Assembly: GCA_030646595.1 (NCBI GenBank)
Contig: JAUSKS010000131.1
Span: forward strand, 1-13,841
Direction: 5' to 3'
Source: Gallionellaceae bacterium
GTDB taxonomy: Bacteria; Pseudomonadota; Gammaproteobacteria; Burkholderiales; Gallionellaceae
Length of the DNA stretch: 13,841 bases
The notes beneath the pieces are model-generated. The model searched no databases, was not told the DNA's origin, and was given only the letters and a program-made list of their open reading frames with translations. This document shows, one piece after another, positions 6,605-13,841 of this stretch. Position numbers and translations under genes: made by a program. The stretch's first letter is position 1. The number at the start of each line of letters is the position of its first letter.

Positions 6605-6667
6605 GTGACGGGTGACGAGTAAGGAGTGACAGTTACCCATTACTAATCACCCGTCACTTGTCACCGC
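6605..6667. repeat. Heptad-periodic palindromic repeat between the two GH57 genes
   Basis: Nine consecutive 7-bp units can be read. Four are in the form GTRANNN (gtgacgg, gtgacga, gtaagga, gtgacag), followed by five in the mirrored form TYACNNN (ttaccca, ttactaa, tcacccg, tcacttg, tcaccgc). The outer units form a perfect 11-bp stem, 6605-6615 with 6647-6657, and AGTAA/TTACT forms an inner one. It lies wholly in the 87-nt gap between the two genes, so it would fold in the operon mRNA. Confidence 0.75.
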
Positions 6668-6669
6668 CG

Positions 6670-8385
6670 CTACGTGGACCGCCGCATCGCTCCGCCCGTT
6701 TCCGGTTCGCCATGACCGTGGCTGATGGGGTGATTCAAAGTGGCGGGGGTGGGCAGTTTCAGCAATTGATACAGCCGCATTAAATTGTGCCGGTATAGGC
6801 GGTCAAAACTTGCAACGGCAATAGCAGAGTTGTAATCGCCAAACCACCAGAACCAGTCCGAACTTTCACACGAGGCCAGTTGTTTTTCAGCAGTAGCACG
6901 TTCGGCTTCGCTCAAGCTGCCACTGGCGATGACCAGGTCATAGCTTTGCTTGGCCACGCACAATAAATCCCAGGCGCGATTTTTGTCCGGCGAGCCTATC
7001 CAGGTAGAGAAGTTGCCATATACCCAACTGCCCGCCACCAGACCCGGTAACTGGCCAATCCTGGCGTAACCTTTGCCGTTTGCCGTAGCACGATTTTCTA
7101 AATAATCCTGATACGTCGTGGGGCGAATGTGCGCATGATTTTGCAAGGCGGCATACAAGGCGGTCAGAAAATGATAGCCGTTGTAGGGATAATATTCCCA
7201 GGCGTTTTCGCCATCCAAAATAATACTGACTATGGGCGCTTCGTCCGCAGGCGCATGGCGCGCGATGGTTTCGAGCTGTGACACAAAATGCAGGGCCGCA
7301 TCCTGGCCATGCCAGCGGGAGTATTCAAAACCGATCAAATCTGACAAGCGGTCATCGCGAAAAAAACAGACCATGCTGTTTTTGCTGTCCCTTATATGAT
7401 AAGGACGGTAGAGGTATTGTCCGCGATCCGGGAAAAAATTTTCTGCATTGCGCAGGCTGTTGGCCAGCACTGCTTCGCCGCTGGCTGTCCAGCGGCATCC
7501 CTGCTCCGCCAGCAATGCCAGCAAGGGCGTGGAAACTGCACCTTCCGCAGGCCAGACACCTTGCGCCGCCATGCCAAAACGGGCGTGATGACTCCGCTGG
7601 GCGGAAGTGAGATGGGCTTGCACCCGGCCATTGCCGCCGGGATAGCGCAAGGACTGCGGCAAGCTGCTGCCCGGTGTGCTTTCGCGTGCGCTGTTAAGGT
7701 CCAGTAACAACGGTGCCAGCGGATGATAATGGGGTGTGGTAGAAAGCTCGATTTGTCCGCTTTCGGCCAACTTGCGGTAACGGGGAATGATGTCACCTAT
7801 CAATCGGGCAATCAGTTCAAATAATTGCTGGCGGTCAGCATGCGTAAAATATTCATTCTTGCTCATCAGGCGAATGACCATATCGTGCTCGCGGCGCACA
7901 CTTTCGCCACACCACACCAGGTGATGCCACACCAGTAAGTCGGCCAGATATTGCCCCGACAGATAAGACAATGTTGCACTGCCGCCCGGCTCCAGCGTCT
8001 TGTATAAATCGAACAGGCGTTTATACGCGGGGTATGGTGCTACCATTTTCTGGTGATCGCTGCGGAAGCAGCTATCCAGCACCAGTTGCCGTTCTTCGAT
8101 ACTCAGGTCATTCAGGTTTTCGCGCAGCAACAAACGCAACAAGGGATCGCGTATCTGGCCGCTGGCGAATTGTTGCTGATAATCTTCCAGTTGATCGAGC
8201 AAGACCGGCACGAAATTGACCACTGCTTTCATCTGCGGATGTTGCTCCAGATGATAGGCCATGTCGGTGTAATCCTTGATCGCATGCAGATAGACCCACG
8301 GCAACAGAAAATCACCGCTGGCAGAGTCGCGATAATCGGGCTGATGCATATGCCACAGGAAAACCAGATTGAGCGCTTGTGTCAT
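6670..8385 (-). CDS. GH57 alpha-amylase/amylopullulanase-like glycoside hydrolase
   Basis: The 571-aa product belongs to the other common bacterial GH57 group (COG1449-like). Landmarks are WHMHQPDY at residues 11-18, the expected nucleophile E281 in GVWPAEGAVS, and the expected acid/base D391 in LDGENAWEYY. A C-terminal region rich in Trp (SSDWFWWFGDYNS) is typical. No signal peptide is present, so it should act on intracellular glycogen or maltodextrin, probably as an endo-acting alpha-glucanase. It differs from its neighbour in both catalytic motifs, so the two are not a recent duplication. The gene starts 20 nt after glgC, indicating co-transcription; its ribosome binding site is weak. Confidence 0.92.
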   Translation of the reverse strand: MTQALNLVFLWHMHQPDYRDSASGDFLLPWVYLHAIKDYTDMAYHLEQHPQMKAVVNFVPVLLDQLEDYQQQFASGQIRDPLLRLLLRENLNDLSIEERQLVLDSCFRSDHQKMVAPYPAYKRLFDLYKTLEPGGSATLSYLSGQYLADLLVWHHLVWCGESVRREHDMVIRLMSKNEYFTHADRQQLFELIARLIGDIIPRYRKLAESGQIELSTTPHYHPLAPLLLDLNSARESTPGSSLPQSLRYPGGNGRVQAHLTSAQRSHHARFGMAAQGVWPAEGAVSTPLLALLAEQGCRWTASGEAVLANSLRNAENFFPDRGQYLYRPYHIRDSKNSMVCFFRDDRLSDLIGFEYSRWHGQDAALHFVSQLETIARHAPADEAPIVSIILDGENAWEYYPYNGYHFLTALYAALQNHAHIRPTTYQDYLENRATANGKGYARIGQLPGLVAGSWVYGNFSTWIGSPDKNRAWDLLCVAKQSYDLVIASGSLSEAERATAEKQLASCESSDWFWWFGDYNSAIAVASFDRLYRHNLMRLYQLLKLPTPATLNHPISHGHGEPETGGAMRRST

Positions 8386-8405
8386 GTTTGTACTGGCCAG
8401 CTTTG

Positions 8406-9680
8406 CTAGCGGACGTTATGGATGCCTTGCCCCAGCATATCCGGTGTGATCAGGGTAATGCCCTTGTCACTAACGAAAAAACGCTGGGCGTCTTGCTCGC
8501 GGTTCAAGCCTGCCACCAGGCCCTCCGGGATGACACAATTTTTATCTACGACCACACGTTTGAGTGTGACATTGCGCGCCACTTTGACATTGGGCAGCAA
8601 TACGGAATCTTCGACCTGACTATAGCTATGTACCGTCACATTGGAAAACAATAAGGAGCTACGCACCTGCGCCCCGCTGATAATGCAGCCACCTGATACC
8701 AATGAATCCACGGCCATGCCGCGACGCTCGTTATCATTGAAAACAAATTTGGCCGGAGGCAATTGTTCCTGATAAGTCCAGATGGGCCATTCCTGATCAT
8801 ACATATTAAGGTCGGGCGTGACCTTGGTCAGCTCCATATTGGCCTCCCAATAGGAGTCCACCGTTCCTACATCGCGCCAATAAGGTACGCCGCCATCGGT
8901 TTGTACGCAGCTATCTTCAAAGTGTTGGGCAAACACGCGGTAATTGGAAGCGACCAGATAGGGGATGATGTCTTTGCCGAAATCATGGGAGGAATTGGGA
9001 TCATCGGTATCGCGTATGAGTTGATCATGCAGAAAGCGGGTGTTGAATACATAAATGCCCATACTGGCCAAGGCCCGATCTGGCTTGCCGATAGCCGGGT
9101 TGGGATGAGCAGGCTTTTCGTTAAAACCCACCACGCGTGATTCGCCATCCACACTCAACACACCAAATCCGCTGGCATCGGCGATAGGCACTTCGATGCA
9201 AGCGACGGTCATGTCGGCTTTTTTGTCCACATGGAAAGCCAGCAATTTGCCATAGTCCATCTTGTATACATGATCGCCTGCCAGGATCAATACATAATCG
9301 GGGTTGGTTTCACGCAAGATGTCCAGATTCTGGAATACTGCATCTGCTGTGCCGCGATACCACATTTCTTCAATACGCTGCTGCGCCGGCAACACGTCTA
9401 TGAACTCATTGAATTGGCCATTCAAAAAACTCCAGCCGCGGCGGATGTGCTGCATCAGGCTGTGCGCCTTGTATTGTGTGGCTACGCCGATACGGCGTAT
9501 GCCAGAGTTGACGCAATTGGATAATGCAAAATCAATGATGCGGAATTTGCCGCCAAAAGGCACAGCAGGCTTGGCGCGCCAGTCAGTCAGTTGATGCAAA
9601 CGTGAACCCCGTCCCCCGGCGAGTATCATGGCGTAAGTATTTTTAGTTAGCGAATTAACAAAACGCGTGGGTTGCGGCAT
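8406..9680 (-). CDS. glgC: Glucose-1-phosphate adenylyltransferase (ADP-glucose pyrophosphorylase)
   Basis: It makes ADP-glucose from glucose-1-phosphate and ATP, the committed step of bacterial glycogen synthesis. The 424-aa product (E. coli GlgC: 431) shows the nucleotide-binding [12 protein letters not shown] near residues 16-27, KPAVPFGG, the [10 protein letters not shown] metal/substrate region, FNEKP, and a C-terminal left-handed beta-helix ([29 protein letters not shown]). I start at 9680 because AGGGA lies 7 nt upstream and the family begins here; the frame open to 9776 adds 32 residues without homology. It is the first gene of the minus-strand operon with the two GH57 enzymes. Its gene product feeds a glycogen synthase not found in this window. 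Confidence 0.96.
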   Translation of the reverse strand: MPQPTRFVNSLTKNTYAMILAGGRGSRLHQLTDWRAKPAVPFGGKFRIIDFALSNCVNSGIRRIGVATQYKAHSLMQHIRRGWSFLNGQFNEFIDVLPAQQRIEEMWYRGTADAVFQNLDILRETNPDYVLILAGDHVYKMDYGKLLAFHVDKKADMTVACIEVPIADASGFGVLSVDGESRVVGFNEKPAHPNPAIGKPDRALASMGIYVFNTRFLHDQLIRDTDDPNSSHDFGKDIIPYLVASNYRVFAQHFEDSCVQTDGGVPYWRDVGTVDSYWEANMELTKVTPDLNMYDQEWPIWTYQEQLPPAKFVFNDNERRGMAVDSLVSGGCIISGAQVRSSLLFSNVTVHSYSQVEDSVLLPNVKVARNVTLKRVVVDKNCVIPEGLVAGLNREQDAQRFFVSDKGITLITPDMLGQGIHNVR

Positions 9681-9712
9681 GATCTTCCCTGAATATTGTT
9701 TACAACTGACAG

Positions 9713-9750
9713 TAGGACAGATTATATACATAGCAGGCCGACTTTGTGCT
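9713..9750 (-). promoter_or_regulatory. Candidate glgC operon promoter
   Basis: A perfect TATAAT -10 box lies on the minus strand at 9726-9721, 41 nt before the glgC ATG. The region 17 bp further upstream has no good -35 match, so an activator or a different geometry may be needed. The leader would be about 33 nt. Confidence 0.45.
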
Positions 9751-9861
9751 TTAAAACGCCCGTCGAGTTTATGCAACCACTACAGCAAGGGCTGGGATGA
9801 AGGAAGGCTCGTGTCGCGATTTAAGCAAGCATCAGATAGTAGCGTTACAAGTTAGAAAAAC

Positions 9862-9877
9862 TGGCATATAGTATGCG
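9862..9877 (+). promoter_or_regulatory. Candidate sigma54 promoter upstream of the propeller gene
   Basis: TGGCA at 9862-9866 and TGC at 9874-9876 place a GG and a GC dinucleotide exactly 10 bp apart, as in the -24/-12 consensus TGGCAC-N5-TTGC. It lies about 50 nt before the ATG at 9927. The -12 half is imperfect, and no enhancer-binding site was identified. Confidence 0.3.
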
Positions 9878-9926
9878 TGTAATTGCTTCGCAGGTCTGGG
9901 ATAACATCTTTACGAGGGGAATATCC

Positions 9927-10853
9927 ATGCACCATGTTCATCGCGCTGTCGCAATGTTTGTGTTCATGTGTTTCTCTGTTACTGCCCAGGCAGCTTCTGT
10001 GTAGTTTGCCGATAAGCAATCTGTTTATCAGGTTGATGCCAGCACCAACCAAATCACACACAGCATGGCTGTGGATCAAGCCAATGAATTAGCGATAGAC
10101 GCTAACGACGCCAGCCTGTGGGCAGTCACCAACCAGCAATTGCTAAAGTTCGATGCATCCGGCAACCCCTTATTGCAAATTAATCTGTCATCGCTCGGCC
10201 TGAAAGAGGTGCGCCATCTGGCTGCCGACCCTTACGACAGCAGCCTGTGGCTGGCTGATGAAAAGAAATTTGTACATCTGAATAGCCAGGGTCAGTTGTT
10301 GGGTGCGTGGGAAACATCCCTCTCCATCCAGGCTATTGCAGTATCTTTGGATCAAAGCCTGTGGCTGCTCGGTAAAAAACGGCTTAGCCATTACAGCGCG
10401 CAAGGCGTGTTATTGGCCAGCCAGAATTTGCAAGCGCTGGTGAAACCAGAACCCAAATTTCTTGCTATAGATTCCATAGATTCCTCGTCAAATCGCCTGT
10501 GGCTGGCGGGTGAAAAACAACTGCTTCAGTTTGACCCCAGCAACCTCACCCAGCCAGTGCTGAAGATCACACTACCCGACGTGACCAGTGGCATCACGCT
10601 CGACACTAACAGCGGGACGTTGTGGTTAATGGACAAACAAAACCTTATCGCCTACACGCGTGACGGTGCCTGGCTTAAAACGGTTGATCTCAAAACGCTC
10701 AGCATCAAAGAACCGCAGCGACTGGCCTACGATCCAGTCAGTCTGAGCTTGTGGTTGGGGCATAAAACCGGCCTGAGCCGCCTGACCACAGACGGAACGC
10801 CAGTCATCACCTTGCTTAACGCAAAAACGGTGCAACTGAGCTTTTTACTGTAA
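9927..10853 (+). pseudogene. Exported beta-propeller-like protein interrupted by an in-frame TAG
   Basis: The intended start is the ATG at 9927, with GAGGGG 7 nt upstream. It begins a signal peptide (VAMFVFMCFSVTAQA, cleavage near AQA-AS). Codon 26 is TAG (10002-10004), after which the same frame runs open to 10853, 309 codons in all. The body has six SLWL/TLWL-type strand motifs at 32-46 residue spacing, often followed by a 'D..G' turn, which looks like an NHL- or similar beta-propeller. I cannot name the family. The C-terminus (KTVQLSFLL) breaks the repeat pattern abruptly, hinting at a second lesion or truncation. Translation could restart at the ATG at 10065 but would give an unexported fragment. 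Amber suppression, a recent null mutation or a sequencing error are the alternatives. Confidence 0.75.
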
Positions 10854-10886
10854 TCAGTACTCCATTTTGTGGTCTACCCATGACGT

Positions 10887-10915
10887 AAAAAAGCGGGACT
10901 CTTACGAGTCCCGCT
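10887..10915 (-). terminator. Intrinsic terminator of the secreted-protein operon
   Basis: AGCGGGACTC-TTAC-GAGTCCCGCT is a perfect 10-bp stem with a 4-nt loop (10892-10915). On the minus strand it is followed by six Ts (10892-10887). It lies 64 nt after the stop of the large PKD-type gene. Read from the plus strand there is no T-run, so it should act mainly on minus-strand transcription. Confidence 0.9.
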
Positions 10916-10979
10916 CCGGTAATCGCGGCAAGCAAAGCAAGGTATCTACCCCTGCCGTGCAGAGCGCACGTTGGTGATG

Positions 10980-12974
10980 TTACTGCGTCGAGTCGTAGAG
11001 TTCGCCGCCGTCGATGGCGGGGCTCTTACTGTTGTGCTGGACACACACATTTACCACACCCGATGCACTGCCCTCTAAATCTGAAGCAGTGAAGTGAACA
11101 TGGTACATACGTCCGTCCCCCCTGCCTGATCGCTCAGCACGCAGAAGCACGGTGCCGTCGGCATTGATAACTGCATCAACCGCCGTATCGCCATCTCCCA
11201 GACCGTTGGTTACCTCATCCTGAGTGACACTGTCGATGGTGATAGTCGCATTGTCCTCTGGATCACTCACGCCAATGATGCCGATGGCTACAAGCTTGTG
11301 GTTTGGCGGCCACATGCAACTGATGGTCGGCTGCGCTGCAGACACAAGTGGTGGATCATTGGCATTCTGCACATGAATGATCGTCGTGTCAGTCGCCGTG
11401 CCACCGTAGCCGTCATCCACCGTCAGTTTAAACGTGAGATCCTCACCACCCGCGCTGACAAAGGGAGTGGTAAAGCTCGGTGTAGTGGTCGTACTACCCG
11501 AAAGGGCCACAACTGTGCCACCGACCTGTACCCAAGCATAAGTCAACGCGTCACTGTCTGGATCACTGCTGGCACTTCCGTTCATCTGGACGGCACTATT
11601 CTCGTTCAGAGTCATATCCATACCAGCGTCCGCGACCGGGAGATTATTGACGTTGGTAATACTCACCGTCACCGTGTCTTCGACATTTGCGAAGGTGTAG
11701 CCGCTTGGTGGTGCATTCTGCGGCAAGCCATCATCAACAGTCAGTTTAAACACAAGCGACGCGACGACGCCAGGCACACCGCCCATGCCACCGATAGGCG
11801 CAGTAAAGCTCGGCGAGGCCGTATTTGCCCCAGTGATCGTTACCGTCGGACCGCTCTCCTGCACCCACGCATAGGTGATGGAATCGCTGTCGATGTCGAA
11901 GCTATTCGTACCGTCCAAAGCGACTGGGGAACCCTCTGCAATAGACAGATCAATGCCAGCGTCAGCCACAGGCGTGTGGTTGACGTTGACGACAGCAATG
12001 CTGACTTGATCCACATCACTCAGGCCGTTAGCCGTGACAGTCAATTCAAAGGTGAGCGTCTCGCCGCCGACCGCAACGGTTGGGGAGGTGAAGGATGGCT
12101 GACTTGTACTGGCACCAGAGAGCGCCACAGCCGTGCCGCCGACCTGTACCCACGCATAGCTTAAGGTATCGCCATCAGGGTCATTGCTGGCAGTTCCATC
12201 AAGAGTGACGGTCTGCACCTCGTTCACGGACTGATCCATGCCTGCATTGGCGTTAGGCGGTGAATCAGCGATCTCGAATGTACAGATTGCAGAACAGCCG
12301 TCGCCGCCAGCGATGTTACCGTCATCGCACTGCTCGGAGCCTTGCAGGAGACCATTACCACAAACCACGCCTTCGCAGACATCACCTTGGCCATTATGGT
12401 TCGCATCTGTCTGTGTCGGATTGTAGTTAAGGGGACAGTTGTCAACATTTCCGCAAATCCCGTCGCCGTCAGCGTCATTACTGAAGTCCAGCGGGCATGC
12501 ATCAACGTCATTACATATGCCATCGAAGTCGGCGTCCGCGCATGCTCCGCCACCGAAAGTCAGGGTTGGGAAGGCACCCCATGGAGCTTGTACCACATTC
12601 GTAGCCGTGAACGAGACTGTGTGCGCTCCTCCAGCAAAGCTGCTCGTGAATGTCTGGTAGTGGATAACGGCTGGGGGATTGCCATTGGGTGAGGTACTAG
12701 CCGCCGCACACTGAATGCCAGCCGGCAGTGCCGCTGGGTAAACCCAGCCCGAGAATGGGTATGTAAACCCGTCAAGGATAATGCCGCCGATGGGCGACGG
12801 GCCTTCGGTTGGAGAGTGGTAAGTGCCTGCATAGAAGGTTGTGACTGGCCCCACGTCTTTCCAGCAGATTTTTACCGTATGCGCGCTCGCACCAACCGAA
12901 ACCATCATCGCAGCGACACCCAGCACAGCTGCCAGCAGTGAGCAAACGCTTGGAAATAATTTAAGGATTTTCAT
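10980..12974 (-). CDS. Secreted modular protein with thrombospondin type 3, cysteine-rich and PKD-like domains
   Basis: The 664-aa product has a signal peptide (1-31, cleavage after ASA), so it is exported, probably to the surface or medium. In order there are: an unfamiliar N-terminal domain (32-145); Asp-rich thrombospondin type 3 calcium repeats (about 146-200, with DADGDGIC and NVDNCP); a CGNG...EQCDDGN...GDGCS cysteine-rich repeat of the DUF4215/Myxococcus type (205-231); and three PKD/cadherin-like beta-sandwich domains (about 239-331, 335-442, 445-537). A C-terminal beta domain (540-648) has MWPPNHK and GLGDGDT motifs. Domains 1 and 3 are very alike (both contain AWVQVGGT), suggesting internal duplication. 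No sortase, autotransporter or PEP-CTERM signal is seen. GGGAG lies 7 nt before the start. An adhesive or calcium-stabilised surface role is inference. Confidence 0.9.
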   Translation of the reverse strand: MKILKLFPSVCSLLAAVLGVAAMMVSVGASAHTVKICWKDVGPVTTFYAGTYHSPTEGPSPIGGIILDGFTYPFSGWVYPAALPAGIQCAAASTSPNGNPPAVIHYQTFTSSFAGGAHTVSFTATNVVQAPWGAFPTLTFGGGACADADFDGICNDVDACPLDFSNDADGDGICGNVDNCPLNYNPTQTDANHNGQGDVCEGVVCGNGLLQGSEQCDDGNIAGGDGCSAICTFEIADSPPNANAGMDQSVNEVQTVTLDGTASNDPDGDTLSYAWVQVGGTAVALSGASTSQPSFTSPTVAVGGETLTFELTVTANGLSDVDQVSIAVVNVNHTPVADAGIDLSIAEGSPVALDGTNSFDIDSDSITYAWVQESGPTVTITGANTASPSFTAPIGGMGGVPGVVASLVFKLTVDDGLPQNAPPSGYTFANVEDTVTVSITNVNNLPVADAGMDMTLNENSAVQMNGSASSDPDSDALTYAWVQVGGTVVALSGSTTTTPSFTTPFVSAGGEDLTFKLTVDDGYGGTATDTTIIHVQNANDPPLVSAAQPTISCMWPPNHKLVAIGIIGVSDPEDNATITIDSVTQDEVTNGLGDGDTAVDAVINADGTVLLRAERSGRGDGRMYHVHFTASDLEGSASGVVNVCVQHNSKSPAIDGGELYDSTQ

Positions 12975-13282
12975 TGCGCTTCTCCCATGCCTAGTAAGGA
13001 TCGAATCTGATGCGCAATGGGCGCTGCCGTCTCAAATGGGGTTCCGCCGACGCAATCTTCTGTTAAAACCTTGAACATTCCCCACGCTTGCTGGAGGTTA
13101 TCCGGACTGATGGAAGCAGCAGGCGCATTGAGTTCCGCTTGAATGGCCGTGATCTCAGTGGCGCAGGTAGGATCGGCAAAAGCCATCGGAGTAAAACCGA
13201 TTGCCGTTACAAACAGCAGGGCTGTTAGCTCCAACTTTAGTCCACTAGTGGTTTTTTTTGCGCTTGTTAAAACACTGTTCAT
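12971..13282 (-). CDS. Small exported protein coupled to the PKD-type gene
   Basis: This 103-aa protein has an N-terminal signal peptide with an unusually long, basic n-region and a hydrophobic core (TALLFVTAIGF), cleaved near AFA-DP (residue 36). The mature ~67 residues contain two cysteines (C40, C77), possibly a disulfide, and are otherwise helical in pattern. I do not recognise a family. The ribosome binding site is strong (AAGGAG, 8 nt from the ATG). Its TGA stop overlaps the start of the 664-aa gene as ATGA, so the two are translationally coupled. A role as partner or chaperone of the large secreted protein is inferred from this only. Confidence 0.8.
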   Translation of the reverse strand: MNSVLTSAKKTTSGLKLELTALLFVTAIGFTPMAFADPTCATEITAIQAELNAPAASISPDNLQQAWGMFKVLTEDCVGGTPFETAAPIAHQIRSLLGMGEAQ

Positions 13283-13303
13283 GCTTTCTCTCCTTAATTA
13301 ATG

Positions 13304-13331
13304 AAGTGCATCTCGTCTAGAGACGGCACTT
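13304..13331 (-). promoter_or_regulatory. Leader hairpin just upstream of the 103-aa gene's ribosome binding site
   Basis: AAGTGC pairs with GCACTT and CGTCT with AGACG, with a 4-nt bulge (ATCT) on one arm and a 2-nt loop. The structure ends only a few bases before the AAGGAG of the downstream gene on the minus strand, where it could affect mRNA stability or initiation. No known riboswitch is recognised. Confidence 0.4.
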
Positions 13332-13583
13332 CAAATGGTTGGAATACGCGCGAATAAATATACATGTAAGCTAACATGTACGATGACATCATACCAAAAT
13401 CAGTAGTGTCCGGTATATTTAGAGCCTTGTCCAATGACAAGTGAGCCTGAACGAGGGAGTGTGTTTCCAGCGTGAGATGAGCCTGGACAACCTGAATGCG
13501 GCTACCACCTCGGCAGCGGTTACGATTACCGTCAAGTAGCGCGTCCCGGCAGGGTTGTTTTTTTGAGATTAAATCAGGAGGGG

Positions 13584-13607
13584 GTGTCCTGAATTTTGTG
13601 TAAACGG
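13584..13607. mobile_element. Probable IS256-family terminal repeat remnant
   Basis: GTGTCCTGAATTTTGTGTAA followed by ACGG resembles, from memory, IS256-type terminal inverted repeats (GTCCGTATAATTGTGTAAA in IS256). No transposase fragment or second end is present, so it would be a solo end left by deletion. Identification is tentative. Confidence 0.35.
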
Positions 13608-13668
13608 AATTCATTAATGCGCCTAACGGCGCGTACTTTGTGTCCACTCCGGTTTTTATCAACCGGTC

Positions 13669-13841
13669 TGACCCTCATGGCACTCGGTTAAGGATTGAGC
13701 GCCCTAAAAACGGCGGGCTGAACACTTCTAAATGGTAAGCTTTTGTTGCGACACGAAAGCCACCATTACAGGAGGTCAGCCCAAATGAAGGATACCAAAA
13801 TTGAACGGATTCGGCAGAAAGTTATGACGTTGAAACGGCAG
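13669..13841 (+). mobile_element. Right insertion-sequence copy (5' part, continues beyond the window)
   Basis: The IS begins near 13669 (TGACCCTCATGGCACTCGG) and matches the reverse complement of 1-95. A 116-nt terminal region precedes the transposase ATG. Right and left copies are inverted, with these ends facing each other. The intervening 13.6 kb has the layout of a composite transposon. Outer ends and target duplications are outside the window. Confidence 0.85.
13785..13841 (+). CDS. Transposase, N-terminal fragment (window edge)
   Basis: An ATG at 13785 preceded by AGGAGGT (9 nt away) opens a frame of 19 codons to the window end, beginning MKDTKIERIRQKVM. The position just inside an IS end and the strong ribosome binding site argue for a transposase. 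The basic start recalls IS4-family proteins of the DDE type, but 19 residues cannot settle the family. Confidence 0.6.
   Translation, partial: MKDTKIERIRQKVMTLKRQ

Larger units (their letters stand above)
13283..13668. other. Intergenic region between secreted-protein operon and right IS
   Basis: These 386 nt hold the leader of the secreted-protein operon, several hairpins and an IS-end remnant. An open frame on the minus strand (13662-13294) contains a 12-residue tandem repeat (VQAHLTLE / VQAHLSLD) but has no ribosome binding site and translates through the IS remnant, so I do not call it. Two further hairpins near the IS are GCGCC-TAAC-GGCGC (13619-13632) and CCGGTT-TTTATC-AACCGG (13649-13666). 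I see no convincing sigma70 promoter. Confidence 0.5.

Noticed and set aside
9681..9776. N-terminal extension of glgC by 32 residues
   Set aside because: The ATG at 9680 has a good Shine-Dalgarno and family-like N-terminus; the extension crosses the likely promoter.
11298..12164. 288-aa plus-strand open frame antisense to the PKD-type gene
   Set aside because: Repeated TxRxR-like patterns mirror the duplicated PKD domains on the other strand; no independent coding signal.
13438..13539. Plus-strand tail reading ...NAATTSAAVTITVK then stop, like the end of a beta-sandwich protein
   Set aside because: Only about 33 codons after an upstream stop, with no start site; too short to claim a gene fragment.
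13294..13662. 122-aa minus-strand open frame upstream of the small exported protein
   Set aside because: No ribosome binding site, runs through the IS256-like remnant and a leader hairpin, and resembles no family I know.
1..13841. tRNA, rRNA or CRISPR arrays
   Set aside because: No cloverleaf, rRNA motif or regularly spaced direct repeat of CRISPR size was seen; the only periodic array is the 7-bp repeat at 6605-6667.

Overview
The window looks like a chromosomal segment of a betaproteobacterium. The Nitrosomonadales/Gallionellaceae type is my best guess, based on the pairing of proteobacterial glgC and glk with two GH57 enzymes; this is inference from gene content, not a database match. It is bounded on both sides by the same insertion-sequence end in opposite orientation (1-95 and 13669-13763, 95 bp, 7 mismatches), with the transposase reading outward on the right. 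The whole 13.6 kb between them therefore has the architecture of a composite transposon or an invertible segment.

Region A is the glycogen/maltodextrin block on the minus strand. It contains glgC (9680-8406), a GH57 amylase-like enzyme (8385-6670), a GH57 4-alpha-glucanotransferase-like enzyme (6582-4561) and, further on in the same direction, glucokinase glk (1095-103). Together these cover ADP-glucose supply, alpha-glucan cleavage and transfer, and phosphorylation of released glucose. glgA, glgB and glgP are not in the window.

Region B (about 1.2-4.55 kb) is an accessory patch lying between the second GH57 gene and glk, where I infer the operon was once continuous. It holds a vapBC-type toxin-antitoxin pair on the plus strand whose promoter geometry suggests leaderless translation. 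It also holds two minus-strand genes with integron-cassette-like boundaries: an intracellular trypsin-like protease and a small membrane-anchored protein. A 28-codon coupled leader ORF, a small conserved-looking protein and an orphan MNT nucleotidyltransferase complete it. Two copies of a palindromic REP-like element, one carrying a 57-nt hairpin insert, sit around the MNT gene.

Region C (9.8-10.9 kb) is a plus-strand gene for an exported beta-propeller-like protein. It has a good ribosome binding site and signal peptide but is cut by one in-frame TAG at codon 26; a sigma54-like promoter motif lies upstream.

Region D (10.9-13.7 kb) is a minus-strand two-gene secreted-protein operon. A 103-aa exported protein is coupled by an ATGA overlap to a 664-aa exported protein with thrombospondin type 3, cysteine-rich and PKD-like modules. 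The operon ends in a clear intrinsic terminator, and its upstream region carries hairpins and a probable IS256-family end remnant next to the right-hand IS.
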